Assembly: GCA_009786535.1 (NCBI GenBank)
Contig: WQRX01000040.1
Coordinates: 1-32,903 of the forward strand
Direction: 5' to 3'
Length of the DNA: 32,903 nt
Origin: Defluviitaleaceae bacterium
GTDB taxonomy: Bacteria; Bacillota; Clostridia; Lachnospirales; WQUN01
Shown: positions 1 through 6,599 of the stretch, piece by piece
How the letters are laid out: each line of letters begins with the position of its first letter
Position numbering within the stretch: position 1 is the first letter of the stretch
Notes under the pieces: generated by a model
Databases searched by the model: none
Seen by the model: only the letters and a program-made list of their open reading frames with translations
Told to the model about the DNA's origin: nothing
Translations under genes and position numbers: made by a program

Positions 1-25
1 CGGCAAAGGATAGTAGCCGCTGAAA

Positions 26-158
26 ATAAGCATTATCTACAGTTGCAAACCCTTCGCACAAGTTTTCCCTTATTTCAAGTCCGCTTGAAAGGACAAGCCT
101 GTGAAGGTGTGTTATGATTTTATGGCAAGTGAAGATATTTACCGTAGGTGGTGCATAA
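26..158 (+). repeat. Interspersed intergenic repeat, copy A (full length)
   Basis: First and most complete copy of a repeat that fills the spaces between genes in this island. In order it holds an AT-rich left end (GCATTATCTAC, 30-40), the motif GCACAAG (56-62), TTTTCCC, a perfect palindrome TTCAAGtccgCTTGAA (74-89), a promoter-like pair (90-118) and a ribosome binding site ending at the start codon at 159. Copies B (648-776), D (1931-2065), E (2567-2696) and F (3825-3931) align along the same length, upstream of unrelated genes. Seen directly by alignment by eye. Confidence 0.85.
90..118 (+). promoter_or_regulatory. Promoter-like element inside repeat copy A
   Basis: AGGACA (90-95), a 17-bp spacer, then TATGAT (113-118) preceded by TGT, an extended -10. 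The -35 is a partial match to TTGACA, keeping GACA. The same arrangement with the same 17-bp spacing occurs in copies B, D, E and F, which supports a functional sigma-A type promoter. Transcription would begin roughly 30 nt before the start codon at 159. Confidence 0.55.
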
Positions 159-647
159 ATGAAAATAAAGGCATTGAATATGACGGATATTTCAAAGTGG
201 ATAGTGCTTTCTAAGGAATACGATGTCTATGTACGAGAAGTGATTTCAGACCTTTCGGAATGGTATGGAGGCAATGGAACAACATCAGAATCATTCGATA
301 AATATATGAAAAGAAAAATAAATAATGGCGAAGCGTTCATGGCAGTAGACGATTATGGAAATTGTTGTGGCATTATTGCTATATCGAGAAATAATAACAA
401 TATAACTTTTTTTGGAATATCCCACGAGAGCGATGTCGTTGTGGCAGGAGATGTTTTACTTAATTATGCCTTATCGAAATTAGATTCTAGCATTAGTGTT
501 AAGCTAAATGAATTAAAGAGTAATGCGGGACAAATACAAAAAATTTACGCGCTTTTAGATAAAAGCGGTTTCGTTTTTCAATCTGAAGTTTTGGAAAACG
601 GTGTTCCGGTAAATCAAATGGTAAAAAAACTTGACAGCAATAAATAA
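159..647 (+). CDS. GNAT-family N-acetyltransferase, first gene of the repeat-delimited array
   Basis: The 162-residue length and sequence pattern resemble small GNAT acetyltransferases, which move an acetyl group from acetyl-CoA to an amine. An N-terminal helical part is followed by a strand near residues 57-75 with the pattern AVDDYGNCCGIIAISRN, then strands and a C-terminal segment (KIYALLDKSGFVFQSEV) like the usual GNAT motif B ending. The acetyl-CoA loop (Q/R-x-x-G-x-G/A) is not obvious, so the family call rests on overall pattern. The start has an AGGTGG ribosome site about 7 nt upstream. It is flanked by repeat copies A and B, so it sits as a separate cassette. The substrate cannot be told from sequence. 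Confidence 0.6.
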   Translation: MKIKALNMTDISKWIVLSKEYDVYVREVISDLSEWYGGNGTTSESFDKYMKRKINNGEAFMAVDDYGNCCGIIAISRNNNNITFFGISHESDVVVAGDVLLNYALSKLDSSISVKLNELKSNAGQIQKIYALLDKSGFVFQSEVLENGVPVNQMVKKLDSNK

Positions 648-776
648 TCAATCATTCGTAATCATCTTTTGCACAACTTTCCCCTTATATCAAGTTCGCT
701 TGAAAGGACAAGCTTGTGAGGGTGTGATACCATTTTACATAGCTTACGAACGAAATTTATATTAGGCGGTGTTATT
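648..776 (+). repeat. Interspersed intergenic repeat, copy B (full length)
   Basis: Begins directly after the stop of the preceding gene (TCAATCATTCGTAATC) and ends at the next start. GCACAACTTTCCCC at 671-684, inner inverted repeat at 690-704 (TCAAG/CTTGA), hairpin arms GTTC/GGAC. The -35-like AGGACA is at 705-710 and the extended -10 TACCAT at 728-733, with a 17-bp spacer. The ribosome site TTAGGCGG lies just before the GTG start at 777. Confidence 0.85.
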
Positions 777-1379
777 GTGACGCATGTAATAAAAACAAAA
801 AGACTTGTTTTACAACCTTTAAGTGAAACTGACATAAGTTTCATGCAAGAATTGATTACCCGTCCCGAAGCGTATTTTTACGACCTTGATATGCAGGAAT
901 CTCCCGATGAAGTTGTCAAGGATTGCCAACGATATATTGAAAAAGTGGGTTCATTACCGAATGAAGGCGGTATTCGCTGGATTGTTAAACGCAATGGTGA
1001 TAGCATTGGAGAGGTGCATGTCCGTTGTAATTGGGAAAAAACACAGGAATGGGAAATTGGCTATCATTTTCTCAAAGAATATTGGGGCAAAGGATATGCG
1101 ACAGAAGCATTAGAAACAATTATCCCATATGTGTTTACTCATTTTACGATAAATCGCTTAGTGGCCTTCACCAACGGAAACAACAAGGAAAGCATTGCTT
1201 TACTAAAGCGGGTTGGCATGTTTGAAGAAGCACGCTTACGTGAGGTACGGATGTCTAACGGCGTATATTGTGATGAAATGGTTTATTCACTGTTAAAACG
1301 CGAGTTTTCCCTTGTATCAAGTCCGCCTGTTCGGACAAGCCTTCAAAATTTTATATATGAAGAAAGAGGTTACCTATGA
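777..1379 (+). CDS. RimJ/RimL-type GNAT N-acetyltransferase
   Basis: A 200-residue GNAT of the RimJ/RimL (Acetyltransf_3) type. It opens with the typical KTKRLVLQPLSETD, has the central strand GEVHVRCNWEKTQEWEIGYHF and the acetyl-CoA loop YWGKGYATEAL, and then NRLVAFTNGNNKESIALLKRVGM, the classical N-x-x-S/L-L-x-K-x-G-F/M motif. RimJ-like enzymes acetylate protein N-termini or small amines; the substrate here is unknown. The GTG start is supported by AGGCGG about 7 nt upstream. The usual family ending (YSLLKREF) is followed by about 27 extra residues encoded by a truncated copy of the intergenic repeat (1302-1345). The stop codon overlaps the next start by 4 nt (ATGA). Confidence 0.9.
   Translation: MTHVIKTKRLVLQPLSETDISFMQELITRPEAYFYDLDMQESPDEVVKDCQRYIEKVGSLPNEGGIRWIVKRNGDSIGEVHVRCNWEKTQEWEIGYHFLKEYWGKGYATEALETIIPYVFTHFTINRLVAFTNGNNKESIALLKRVGMFEEARLREVRMSNGVYCDEMVYSLLKREFSLVSSPPVRTSLQNFIYEERGYL
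1302..1375 (+). repeat. Truncated and internally deleted repeat copy C, overlapping a gene end
   Basis: GAGTTTTCCCTTGTATCAAG followed by GTCCGcctgttCGGAC (hairpin arms 1321-1325 and 1332-1336) and CAAGCC matches the repeat core. The left end (up to GCAC) and the stretch holding the -10 are missing. The remaining right end (AATTTTATATATG, then AAAGAGGTT) supplies the ribosome site of the next gene. The copy is read as protein, forming the C-terminal tail of the upstream acetyltransferase. Confidence 0.75.
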
Positions 1380-1927
1380 GCGGAACGATATTCAATGCCA
1401 AAGGGTTCAAAATTACTATTATCAAGAAAGCTGGTTTTGATGCGGTCGGGTTCTCTCGTCCTGTTAATTTTAGCGACGGTTCCATTGGATTGTTTCTCAA
1501 GGAATTGACAGAAAACGGACAGATGAAAAAGTTGGCTGAAACATTACAAACCCCACAACAAATATGGGTATGCCTGTCGGGTGCAAATTGCGGAGATTAC
1601 GGCAATTGTTTGGAATGTGATTCAAGTTGTAACGGATTTGATGTACGATGTACGGTATGCGTAGAGAAAACGGAAAACCACGATTTTTCTCGGTTTAATA
1701 AAAACGAATTATTTACACTTCGTATTCCTGCGTCAGCATGGGCAGATTTTGAAGTTGGCGAAGGGCAGTCATTTACAGACTTGCATAAAAACGATGTTTA
1801 CAAGTTAGTTGATGAAATAGGATATGAATGGAATAAAAAAATCGGACTTCATTTTGATAACGAACATGAGGAATCAATACCAAATAAAGAATTGCATTTT
1901 CTTTTGCCGGTAAAGATTAAAGAGTAA
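1376..1927 (+). CDS. GyrI-like (AraC effector-binding) stand-alone domain protein with a cysteine cluster
   Basis: A 183-residue protein resembling the GyrI-like/AraC effector-binding fold without a DNA-binding domain. It has an opening strand (KAGFDAVGFSRPV), a segment with IGLFLKEL, a strand IWVCLSG, then TLRIPASAWADFEVGEG, a helix with YKLVDEIGYEWN, and a final strand LHFLLPVKI, which matches the usual close of this fold. The insert at residues 66-95 is rich in cysteine (66, 72, 78, 81, 85, 92, 95) and could bind metal or be redox active; that is inference. The domain family usually binds hydrophobic or cationic small molecules. It overlaps the upstream gene by 4 nt, so translation is probably coupled. 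Confidence 0.6.
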   Translation: MSGTIFNAKGFKITIIKKAGFDAVGFSRPVNFSDGSIGLFLKELTENGQMKKLAETLQTPQQIWVCLSGANCGDYGNCLECDSSCNGFDVRCTVCVEKTENHDFSRFNKNELFTLRIPASAWADFEVGEGQSFTDLHKNDVYKLVDEIGYEWNKKIGLHFDNEHEESIPNKELHFLLPVKIKE

Positions 1928-1930
1928 ATC

Positions 1931-2065
1931 TAGCAATTATTTGCGTCTGCCATTTGCACAGCTTTTCCCTTATATCAAGTCCGCTTGGACGGACAAGCCT
2001 GTGAAGGTGTGTTACAATTGTTAGATGCAGATGAACAATTTTTATTTGACTATGAGGGTTGCGTT
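1931..2065 (+). repeat. Interspersed intergenic repeat, copy D (full length)
   Basis: Starts with GCAATTATTTGCG shortly after the preceding stop codon. It carries TTTGCACAGCTTTTCCC, hairpin arms GTCCG (1980-1984) and CGGAC (1990-1994), CGGACA (1990-1995) with a 17-bp spacer to an extended -10 TACAAT (2013-2018), and GAGGGTT before the ATG at 2066. The stem is perfect here (GTCCG/CGGAC), while copy F has GTCCT/AGGAC, a compensatory change. Confidence 0.85.
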
Positions 2066-2566
2066 ATGACGAAAGCTCAAAATGAAAAGCTCAATGAATT
2101 GCTTGATACGCTCCCTTTAAGTGAAAAAGGGAATTATCGAGAAATTCTTGAGTATGCCATAGGATTGGGATATGTACCGTCGAAAATAAAAAATTCACAT
2201 GGTAAAGTTATTGCGTTTGCGTTTTCAAAAAATAAAATAGGCAAGCGATTAGCTAAGTTTAATTTGCCCGGGGTTTATACTGCCGATGGAGAACTTCGTA
2301 TGCAATTTTACGGTGCAACCGAGTATTCTGTTTTTTTTCATGAAAAGTTGCGTAAAGAAATTGATTGCGGAACAGCTCCTTGTGAAAGGCAGTGTGGTGT
2401 AAATTGTGCGGGTAAATATACATGCATTTTTCCCGATGGCAGAAGGCTATACCGTTGTGCCATACATTCTTTGGTTCAAATTTCACCATTTGGAGTGGAA
2501 AATATTAAGGAAATTAAACAGCTGATGAAGGAACAAGATGATTTTTGGCTTAAAAATGATAAATAA
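2066..2566 (+). CDS. Cysteine-cluster protein of unknown function (array gene 4)
   Basis: I do not recognise this 166-residue protein. The ATG at 2066 is chosen because GAGGGT precedes it and because the upstream in-frame extension lies wholly inside repeat copy D. The N-terminal half is helical (EKLNELLDTLPLSEKGNYREILEY), followed by beta-rich sequence and a C-terminal cysteine cluster at residues 101, 106, 110, 114, 120 and 131. The pattern C-x3-C, then about 16 residues containing a DGRRLYR strand, then C, followed by an amphipathic helix, is close to the C-terminus of the next gene (C324, C328, C344). The two may share a metal-binding domain. Function is unknown; cytoplasmic, no signal peptide. 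Confidence 0.7.
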   Translation: MTKAQNEKLNELLDTLPLSEKGNYREILEYAIGLGYVPSKIKNSHGKVIAFAFSKNKIGKRLAKFNLPGVYTADGELRMQFYGATEYSVFFHEKLRKEIDCGTAPCERQCGVNCAGKYTCIFPDGRRLYRCAIHSLVQISPFGVENIKEIKQLMKEQDDFWLKNDK

Positions 2567-2696
2567 GCCGGTCATTCACAATAGCTACCCGCACAATTTA
2601 TCCCTTATTTCAAGTCCGCTTGAAAAGACAAGCCTATGAAAATGTGCTACGATTTTGCAAGGCAAGTGAGCATAATTTTATTTTAGGAGGTTGTTT
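2567..2696 (+). repeat. Interspersed intergenic repeat, copy E (full length)
   Basis: Begins directly after the stop codon (GCCGGTCATTCACAATAG). Holds CCCGCACAATTTATCCC, the perfect palindrome TTCAAGtccgCTTGAA (2609-2624), AAGACA (2625-2630), 17 bp, extended -10 TACGAT (2648-2653), and the strong ribosome site TTTAGGAGG at 2683-2690. The outer arms GCACA (2591-2595) and TGTGC (2643-2647) are complementary. Confidence 0.85.
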
Positions 2697-3824
2697 ATGG
2701 CTTTAACTCAAATAGATTTTGATTCATTTCAAACAGCACACAATGTTATTGTAGAAAAAAGATGTGATGGATTCTTTTTATCCGCCGCAGAAAGTGTTAG
2801 GAGATATTATCTCCCAACGAAGCCTTTGTCATCTTGTTTAACCATACCGAAACGATTTTGTTTGCCGTTAAGGATTGATATGACACTTCTTATGCCCCAA
2901 CCGGGGTTACACTTGTTGCTTGGTGAGGGGCATATCTCATTTGGTACGCAAGCGGATAATAGGAGCCTTAGCGATATTATAGAGCCGGATAATAAAAAGC
3001 CCAAACATTATTATAATCGCACAAGTCTGGATAAAGATAATGAAATTACAGTGTTATATGGTTTGAAGTTTATGCAAATCATTATTAATGGTAAGACGTG
3101 TTATTTTTCAAAAAAAGAAAAGTATATGCGCGCTCCCCTTTTCGCAAACATGAACAAGGCAGGTTTTGAACTAAAAATCGGAACAGACAAATTTGCCGAA
3201 GTTGTTATCAAAAAAATGACTGTTGAAGAATATGATACCGAACCAAACGCCATTCCAATAACGAACGAAATTCTTAGTGCGAATGTTATCATTAGCAAGG
3301 GTGTAAAAGCCACTTTCGAAGATTGTATTGTTTTATTGTCTCCGATGCTTCAAGAAGAAATAAAAAAAACCGACCAATTTTTATTGAATAACAAAGAATT
3401 TAAAATAAAAAGGAAAATTGAGGGTGACCAATTTGGATGCAAAATTACTTATACATCTTCCGTTCATGGTTTTTCATATGCGCTGGTAATACATGAACAC
3501 TTGATGCACCATTTTTATTGGTGGTACATGCTTTCAAATTACAAATTTGAAGAGAAGTATATGGGGCGTAAAAATGACTTGACAAACCATGTTCTTAAAA
3601 GCGTTTATGAATTGTCGCCGGAAACTGCCGACCGTCTTGTCGGCTATTATGATAAATGTAATGGGTGCGGTCAATCTTGTACCGTAAAAACAATATATGA
3701 GTTGAATGGCAAAAAGTTTGTGTCTTGTCACGGGAAAATGGGAATGAATATGAATTTGCAAACCTTTTCGGATTTGCGATTTATGCTTGATATTCAAAAG
3801 GATATTCTAACAACCAAGTCGTAA
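2697..3824 (+). CDS. Two-domain protein with C-terminal cysteine cluster, function unknown
   Basis: A 375-residue protein I cannot assign. AGGAGG sits 7 nt before the ATG. Residues 1-180 are beta-rich with a LamG/concanavalin-like feel (HLLLGEGHISFGTQADN, ITVLYGLKFMQIIINGK), but this is only an impression. Residues 190-315 are mixed and contain aromatic and histidine-rich HEHLMHHFYWWYM. The last 55 residues carry C321-x2-C324-x3-C328-x15-C344 followed by a helix, resembling the end of the preceding gene. No signal peptide or membrane segment is seen. It stands alone between repeat copies E and F, each supplying its own promoter-like element. Confidence 0.65.
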   Translation: MALTQIDFDSFQTAHNVIVEKRCDGFFLSAAESVRRYYLPTKPLSSCLTIPKRFCLPLRIDMTLLMPQPGLHLLLGEGHISFGTQADNRSLSDIIEPDNKKPKHYYNRTSLDKDNEITVLYGLKFMQIIINGKTCYFSKKEKYMRAPLFANMNKAGFELKIGTDKFAEVVIKKMTVEEYDTEPNAIPITNEILSANVIISKGVKATFEDCIVLLSPMLQEEIKKTDQFLLNNKEFKIKRKIEGDQFGCKITYTSSVHGFSYALVIHEHLMHHFYWWYMLSNYKFEEKYMGRKNDLTNHVLKSVYELSPETADRLVGYYDKCNGCGQSCTVKTIYELNGKKFVSCHGKMGMNMNLQTFSDLRFMLDIQKDILTTKS

Positions 3825-3931
3825 ACAAGTTTATCCTTATTTCGAGTCCTCTTGGAAGGACAAGCCTGTGAAGGTGTGCTATACCTCTGTATCGCAAGCG
3901 AACAAGATTTATATTATCGGGGGTTAGGAAA
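3825..3931 (+). repeat. Interspersed intergenic repeat, copy F (left end missing)
   Basis: The preceding stop codon lies directly against the repeat motif (ACAAGTTTATCC), so the first 30 or so bases found in other copies are absent. Hairpin arms GTCCT (3846-3850) and AGGAC (3857-3861) are perfectly complementary. AGGACA (3857-3862), a 17-bp spacer and TATACC (3880-3885) with TGC before it form the promoter-like pair. The right end GATTTATATTATCGGGGG leads to the ATG at 3932. Confidence 0.8.
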
Positions 3932-4330
3932 ATGACAATCGAAAGTGCCATTTATACGAGCAGAAACGAGGAAGCCGTCGAAATTTACATTAAGGCTTTC
4001 GGATTAACAAAAGGATACACTGCTCACAGTGCTGATGGAAAATTAGTATATTCCAAACTTATGAATGGTGATGAACATTTTATTTCTGTTGTTCCAAGAG
4101 ATAATTTTAATAAAGACCCTGACGAGCTTTATATCCCTTCATACAGCTTTCAGCCATATGCACAGCTATCTGTTGATGGTTTAGGATTAGAGGGCGTAAA
4201 AAAAGCATACGAAATACTAAAGAAAGATGCTATTCGTGCCGAACCTTTAGGACCGCTTGATTGGGACGATACTAAAACAGGGAGCGGTATAGTAGATAAA
4301 TTCGGATATTTGTGGTGGACTTCTGAATAA
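3932..4330 (+). CDS. VOC-superfamily (PhnB/glyoxalase-like) protein
   Basis: A 132-residue protein with the paired beta-alpha-beta-beta-beta pattern of the vicinal oxygen chelate superfamily. It has an opening strand and a helix EEAVEIYIKAFG, strands ADGKLVYSKLMNGDEHFISVV, a central QPYAQLSVDG, helix VKKAYEILKK, and the closing strand GSGIVDKFGYLWWTSE, which is typical of PhnB-like members. Relatives include glyoxalases, dioxygenases and antibiotic-binding resistance proteins. The metal ligands cannot be fixed by eye, so the activity stays open. GGGGGTTAGGA precedes the ATG, giving a usable though close ribosome site. Confidence 0.75.
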   Translation: MTIESAIYTSRNEEAVEIYIKAFGLTKGYTAHSADGKLVYSKLMNGDEHFISVVPRDNFNKDPDELYIPSYSFQPYAQLSVDGLGLEGVKKAYEILKKDAIRAEPLGPLDWDDTKTGSGIVDKFGYLWWTSE

Positions 4331-4374
4331 CCATTGCACACAATATTTATATAATGAGAGGTATGAGAATTATT
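4331..4374 (+). repeat. Internally deleted repeat copy between VOC and serine hydrolase genes
   Basis: CCATTGCACA (4331-4340) matches the left part of the repeat (compare CATTTGCACA in copy D). It is followed at once by CAATATTTATATAATGAGAGG, which matches the right end (GATTTATATTA, then the ribosome site). The hairpin and the -35/-10 region are gone, so the next gene probably depends on read-through from the VOC gene. Confidence 0.55.
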
Positions 4375-5385
4375 ATGAATTATGAACAAATTTGGAAGGA
4401 ATGGTCTGATTCTACCCAATTTTCAGGCGTATTTTCTGTTGGCGATAAAAATAACACGGTATTTGAAAAATGTGTCGGGCTTCGCAATAAGAGCGAAAAT
4501 CTTCCAAACAATAGAGACACGGCCTTTGGGATTGCCTCTGGCACAAAGTTGTTTACGGGGTTAGCTGTTTGCAAACTCATTGATGAAGGTAAACTTTCAA
4601 TTCATGCTCGAATCTGCGATATTTTGCCCTATAGCTTAGGTCAAATCGACAAAAACGTGACTGTTTTTCATTTGCTTACCCACACATCGGGCGTGGGTGA
4701 CTATATTGATGAAGATTCCGAAAATTGTGAAGAACAATTACAAGCACTGTATGATAAATACCCTGTGCAACTGTGGACACGGCTGGAGTATTATTTACAA
4801 ATGATTACACCGCTACCACCAAAATTTAAACCGAGCGAGAGATACGGCTACTCTAATTCGGGCTTTATCTTGTTAGGCTTGGTAATTGAAGCAGTCAGCG
4901 GTATATCATATCAACAATATGTGTATGAAGTAATTATTTCACCGTGTAAACTTAAACATACAGGCTTTTATCGCGCAGATTCATTACCCGCCAATGTTGC
5001 CTTGGGATACATGGAAGATGGTGACGGTTGGAATACAAATATTTTCAGCTTGCCGATTTTGGGCGGCTCTGATGGCGGGCTATATACCTGTGCAGATGAT
5101 TTGGATAAGTTATGGCGGGCGGTTTTCAAGGGCACGATTTTCTCCGAAAATATGCTGGCGGAATTTATTAAAAAACAATCCGAAATAAGCGAAATAGAAA
5201 GTTACGGTTTTGGTGTTTACCGCCATGAAGTGGAAGATAAGATATTCTATTACGCTGTGGGCGGTGACGCAGGCGTTGATTTTTTTACCGCATATTCACC
5301 GGAACAGCAAATTGTATTTTCCGCACTTGGAAATACAAGCGTAAATACTTACCCATTAATGGAAAAGGTGTTTGCGGTATTATAA
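4375..5385 (+). CDS. Beta-lactamase-fold serine hydrolase (class C / PBP4-like)
   Basis: A 336-residue protein with the active-site motifs of the serine beta-lactamase/transpeptidase-like family. S55-G-T-K58 is the S-x-x-K nucleophile motif, Y159-S-N161 is the Y-x-N motif, and HTSGVGDY is the conserved stretch between them. Near the C-terminus VGGDAGVDFF takes the place of the third box (often H-x-G or K-T-G). Family members include D-aminopeptidases, esterases and beta-lactamases; no signal peptide is seen, so a periplasmic-type beta-lactamase role is unlikely. The start at 4375 is chosen by alignment of its leader with the other repeat copies. ATGs at 4354 and 4363 are alternatives. Confidence 0.85.
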   Translation: MNYEQIWKEWSDSTQFSGVFSVGDKNNTVFEKCVGLRNKSENLPNNRDTAFGIASGTKLFTGLAVCKLIDEGKLSIHARICDILPYSLGQIDKNVTVFHLLTHTSGVGDYIDEDSENCEEQLQALYDKYPVQLWTRLEYYLQMITPLPPKFKPSERYGYSNSGFILLGLVIEAVSGISYQQYVYEVIISPCKLKHTGFYRADSLPANVALGYMEDGDGWNTNIFSLPILGGSDGGLYTCADDLDKLWRAVFKGTIFSENMLAEFIKKQSEISEIESYGFGVYRHEVEDKIFYYAVGGDAGVDFFTAYSPEQQIVFSALGNTSVNTYPLMEKVFAVL

Positions 5386-5406
5386 ACATTAGCGGAGGAA
5401 TTACAC

Positions 5407-5799
5407 ATGGATTTTGCAAGTCAAATTGCTCCATTTACTTGGGATGATTTTGAGGGAAGTGTATCAGTTACAATGTACACCAGCCATAAATACAAGGCGG
5501 GTTTATTTAAGACCCGCAAAAAGGAAGGGTTTGACGGAAGCGGTTACGATTGGGAATCATTGGCACAAGTTTTTTTGCAAGAAAAAGCTTCCGATTTACT
5601 TGAAAAAATTGACTTTGATTCAGAGCATTTGTGTTTTGTTGCTTATTCAACTGATAAAGAAGCAATGAAACGTTTTGTTCTTATGTTTAAGGAAATGTGC
5701 GAAAATGATGTGTTATTAGCTGATATTTTTTCTCGTACAACACCGCAAGAGCCTGTAACCGAGGCAGATATGAAAAGTATACTTGAGAGAGGAAAATGA
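5407..5799 (+). CDS. Imm51-like immunity protein
   Basis: A 130-residue protein resembling the Imm51 immunity family. The fingerprint is GFDGSGYDWESLAQVFLQEKAS in the middle (matching the family's G-x-G-Y-D-W), then IDFDSEHLCFVAYSTDKEAMKRFV. Imm51 proteins are small cytosolic antidotes to polymorphic or contact-dependent toxins. No toxin gene lies beside it in this window, so it would be an orphan immunity gene kept in the island. GCGGAGG lies before the ATG, and the last 4 nt overlap the methyltransferase start (ATGA), so the two are translationally coupled. The family call is from memory of the motif; no search was possible. Confidence 0.6.
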   Translation: MDFASQIAPFTWDDFEGSVSVTMYTSHKYKAGLFKTRKKEGFDGSGYDWESLAQVFLQEKASDLLEKIDFDSEHLCFVAYSTDKEAMKRFVLMFKEMCENDVLLADIFSRTTPQEPVTEADMKSILERGK

Positions 5800-6599
5800 A
5801 AGAGATAGAGTCAAACAAACATGCATGGGGGCAAATTTCTGAAGAACATTACGCCTACTTCAAGAAAGCGCTTCTTGACGGGTGGTATGGGTTTAACAAG
5901 CATATCCAAAGAGAAATTGGTGATGTAAGCGGGAAAAAAATAATTCATTTGCAATGCAACACGGGGGCGGATACCATTCTGCTTGCAAAGATGGGCGCAA
6001 GTGCCGTAGTTGGCGTTGACCTTGTTCCCGACAATATCAAATATGCACAAAAGCTTGCCGATGATTTAGGCATTTCCAATGTAAGCTTCATTGAATCCGA
6101 TATTATGGACTTCATGGAAAAGCATGATGAAAAATATGACATTGTGTTCGTTTCCGAAGGGGCGATAGGTTGGCTTCCGGATTTAAAGAAATGGGGACAA
6201 ACCATAAGCCATCTTTTGAAAGACGACGGGTTCTTTTACGTTTTTGACAGTCACCCGTTTTTTATGATGCTTGACACGAAACAGCTTTCAGAAAACATCA
6301 CAAAAATTAAATATCCCTATTTCGGAAAAGAACCCGATATTAATAATTCAATAGGCGGGTACGCTTCCGTTACAAAGTACGGCGTAAAGGCATATTTTTG
6401 GATGCACACAATTTCGGATATAATTAACGCCCTCGTTTCAGCCGGCTTGCATATTGAATACTTTAACGAGTTTAAAGAAAATTTTTATGACGAAGGCGGC
6501 ATGAAAAATATCGAAAGATTTTTATACAACTATGACTTCAACACGGATTTGTTCCCCATGTCCTTTAGCTTGAAAGCCTCGGTTTACCATAATAAATAA
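5796..6599 (+). CDS. Class I SAM-dependent methyltransferase
   Basis: A 267-residue methyltransferase of the Methyltransf_11/25 type. Motif I is IIHLQCNTGADTILLAKMG (the variable-G form of the SAM loop) and motif II is VVGVDLVPDNIKYAQ with the acidic ribose-binding residue. Then come VSFIESDIMDF and the motif IV region YDIVFVSEGAIGWLPDL. The C-terminal third (YFNEFKENFYDEGG) probably shapes the substrate pocket. The substrate is unknown; related genes act on small metabolites. It is the last gene of the accessory island and overlaps the Imm51-like gene by 4 nt. Confidence 0.85.
   Translation: MKEIESNKHAWGQISEEHYAYFKKALLDGWYGFNKHIQREIGDVSGKKIIHLQCNTGADTILLAKMGASAVVGVDLVPDNIKYAQKLADDLGISNVSFIESDIMDFMEKHDEKYDIVFVSEGAIGWLPDLKKWGQTISHLLKDDGFFYVFDSHPFFMMLDTKQLSENITKIKYPYFGKEPDINNSIGGYASVTKYGVKAYFWMHTISDIINALVSAGLHIEYFNEFKENFYDEGGMKNIERFLYNYDFNTDLFPMSFSLKASVYHNK

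Noticed and set aside
1..116. Open frame from the window start running through repeat copy A to a TGA at 115-117; also a possible gene end at the TGA at 21-23
   Set aside because: Most of the longer frame lies in the repeat and would translate it; the short alternative leaves too few codons to judge. A preceding cassette gene probably ends near here, but it cannot be shown.
1985..2065. In-frame extension upstream of the cysteine-cluster gene
   Set aside because: It lies within repeat copy D, covers the promoter-like element, and the downstream ATG has its own ribosome site in the same position as the other copies.
26..3931. CRISPR array
   Set aside because: Repeats are imperfect, over 100 bp long and separated by whole genes; no cas genes are present.
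26..3931. Canonical integron attC sites
   Set aside because: The RYYYAAC and GTTRRRY core boxes are not conserved among the copies, although overall layout and hairpin shape are similar. Kept only as a comparison.
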